Source: an uncultured beta proteobacterium (GTDB lineage: Bacteria; Pseudomonadota; Gammaproteobacteria; Burkholderiales; Burkholderiaceae_C). From it: 7,012 nucleotides of DNA. The position numbers and the translations under genes were made by a program. Within the stretch, counting starts at the first letter, position 1. Each line of letters starts with the position of its first letter. The notes beneath the pieces were generated by a model. That model did not search any database. It was not told where the DNA came from and saw only the letters and a program-made list of their open reading frames with translations. Of this stretch, positions 6,431-7,012 are shown in pieces. The DNA lies in assembly GCA_903859265.1 (NCBI GenBank), contig CAIOLZ010000114.1, positions 1 through 7,012 of the forward strand, given 5' to 3'.

Positions 6431-7012
6431 ATGGCAGCATCAAATCTCATCCTGGGTAGCACCACGGCGCAAATTGCCGTGCTGACGACCAAGCAAATTT
6501 TGGCGCTGTCCACCGACGATTTCGCGGGGCTCACCACCGCACAGTTGCAGGCCATCAACACCACCGACTTGGTATTGGTCACTACCGACCAGTTGCAGGC
6601 CCTTACGACGAGTTCGATTGCAGCCCTGACAACGACACAGGTTCAGGCACTGAGCACCGATGAAATCGGTGCTCTTTTTACTTCTCAGGTCGCAGTCCTG
6701 AGCACGGCGGATGTGGCGCAACTCTCAACAGCACAAGTTTTTGCGTTGAGCACGGCCAGTATTTCTGCGTTGCAGACGAATCAACTCAATAGTCTTAGCA
6801 CCAACGATATCAAGGTCCTGACCACGGACCAGACCGTGGCCCTGAACACGGCGCAGGTCACGGGCCTGAGCACACGTCAGGTGCAGGCGATCAGCACGAC
6901 GGACCTGACCACGCTCTCGACGGACCAGATCCGGGTGCTGAACTCGGCAGACCTGGCAGCGATTGCGACGGCCAACGTCAGAGCACTCACCACGGATCAG
7001 ATCGTCGCGCTG
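6431..7012 (+). CDS. Octapeptide-repeat protein, 5' part (LTTxQ type), runs past window end
   Basis: The reading frame is open for all 194 codons from the ATG to the window edge, so only the N-terminal part is seen. After nine residues (MAASNLILG) the protein is an unbroken array of octapeptides with consensus L-S/T-T-x-Q/D-I/V/L-x-A. There is no signal peptide, Cys, Trp, Pro, Tyr or His in the visible part. S/T-T-x-Q/D/E fits a helix-capping box, which suggests short capped helices stacking in a solenoid, but the fold is not known to me. Lack of a signal peptide with a long low-complexity start fits a large protein exported by type I secretion through a C-terminal signal, or a cytoplasmic scaffold; the missing C-terminus would tell. 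The orphan outer-membrane factor upstream is a possible but unproven export partner. Translation is supported by AGGGG at 6417-6421. I do not recognise the gene and assign no function. Confidence 0.85.
   Translation, partial: MAASNLILGSTTAQIAVLTTKQILALSTDDFAGLTTAQLQAINTTDLVLVTTDQLQALTTSSIAALTTTQVQALSTDEIGALFTSQVAVLSTADVAQLSTAQVFALSTASISALQTNQLNSLSTNDIKVLTTDQTVALNTAQVTGLSTRQVQAISTTDLTTLSTDQIRVLNSADLAAIATANVRALTTDQIVAL
6458..7012 (+). repeat. 24-bp period repeat array encoding 23 octapeptides
   Basis: There are 23 complete, ungapped repeats of eight codons, then the first Leu of a 24th. Position 5 alternates: Gln in nearly every even-numbered repeat (Asn in number 22), and mostly Asp, Ser or Glu in odd-numbered ones (Gln in 1, 17 and 23), so the real unit is probably 16 residues or 48 bases. 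Copies differ strongly in codon choice (ACC, ACG, ACA and ACT are all used for Thr), so the array is not a fresh slippage product but is held by selection on the protein. Confidence 0.9.
6652..6679 (+). terminator. Rho-independent terminator-like hairpin inside the repeat gene
   Basis: GAGCACCGAT (6652-6661) and ATCGGTGCTC (6665-6674) form a perfect 10-bp stem closed by a GAA loop, followed at once by TTTTT (6675-6679) on the coding strand. This is the full form of an intrinsic terminator, yet it lies inside repeats 9 and 10 of an open reading frame, 221 bases after its start codon. On the opposite strand there is no T-run after the stem. Translating ribosomes would prevent folding, so termination should occur only when translation is poor. 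Confidence 0.6.

Noticed and set aside
6822..6839. Inverted repeat CCACGG/CCGTGG in the repeat array
   Set aside because: It is a six-base stem with no T-run, of the sort expected by chance among Thr-Asp-Gln and Thr-Val codons.
1..7012. CRISPR arrays, tRNA, rRNA, insertion sequences or integration sites
   Set aside because: None seen: no spacer-repeat pattern, no cloverleaf or rRNA sequence, and no transposase or terminal inverted repeats. The only array is the 24-bp coding repeat.

Overview
The window looks like part of a flagellar and cell-surface region from a betaproteobacterium, most likely Burkholderiales and possibly Comamonadaceae. This rests on moderately high coding GC, short Shine-Dalgarno sites, the style of the FliS/FliT pair, and a SPINDLY-type glycosyltransferase beside them. 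The taxonomic call is an inference; no rRNA or marker gene is present.

Region 1 (1-794, + strand) holds fliS and fliT, the export chaperones for flagellin and for the filament cap protein. A short leader precedes them, carrying a very good sigma-28 (FliA) promoter whose -10 is the exact GCCGATAA consensus. Region 2 (827-2653, - strand, convergent with fliT) encodes a 608-residue protein with TPRs followed by a GT41 (OGT/SPINDLY) catalytic domain. It is a good candidate for the enzyme that glycosylates flagellin. Region 3 (2776-6007, + strand, divergent from the glycosyltransferase) holds two genes joined by an 8-base overlap: a NodT/TolC-type outer-membrane efflux lipoprotein and a 616-residue cytoplasmic protein made almost entirely of about 16 Sel1 repeats. 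No membrane-fusion protein or inner-membrane pump is visible, so the outer-membrane factor is an orphan within the window.

Region 4 (6008-6430) is a 423-base AT-rich gap with a dense set of signals: a 12-bp direct repeat, an inverted repeat, a second sigma-28-like promoter with a perfect TAAAGTTT -35, and a nested hairpin just upstream of a strong Shine-Dalgarno. It leads into Region 5 (6431 to beyond the window end), an open reading frame encoding a strict, ungapped octapeptide-repeat protein (consensus L-S/T-T-x-Q/D-I/V/L-x-A). It has 23 complete repeats, an alternating Q / D,S,E pattern that makes a 16-residue super-repeat, and no signal peptide.

The most striking signals are in Regions 4 and 5. 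Inside the repeat gene, about 220 bases after the start codon, is a textbook Rho-independent terminator: a 10-bp perfect stem, a GAA loop and then five T. The two repeats that encode it are the ones departing from consensus in unusual ways (the only Glu and the only Phe at their positions). With the leader hairpin, which can swap partners with the Shine-Dalgarno, this suggests a surface-protein gene whose transcription is aborted early unless its translation is active. That model, and any link of the repeat protein to the flagellar regulon or to the upstream outer-membrane factor, is inference.
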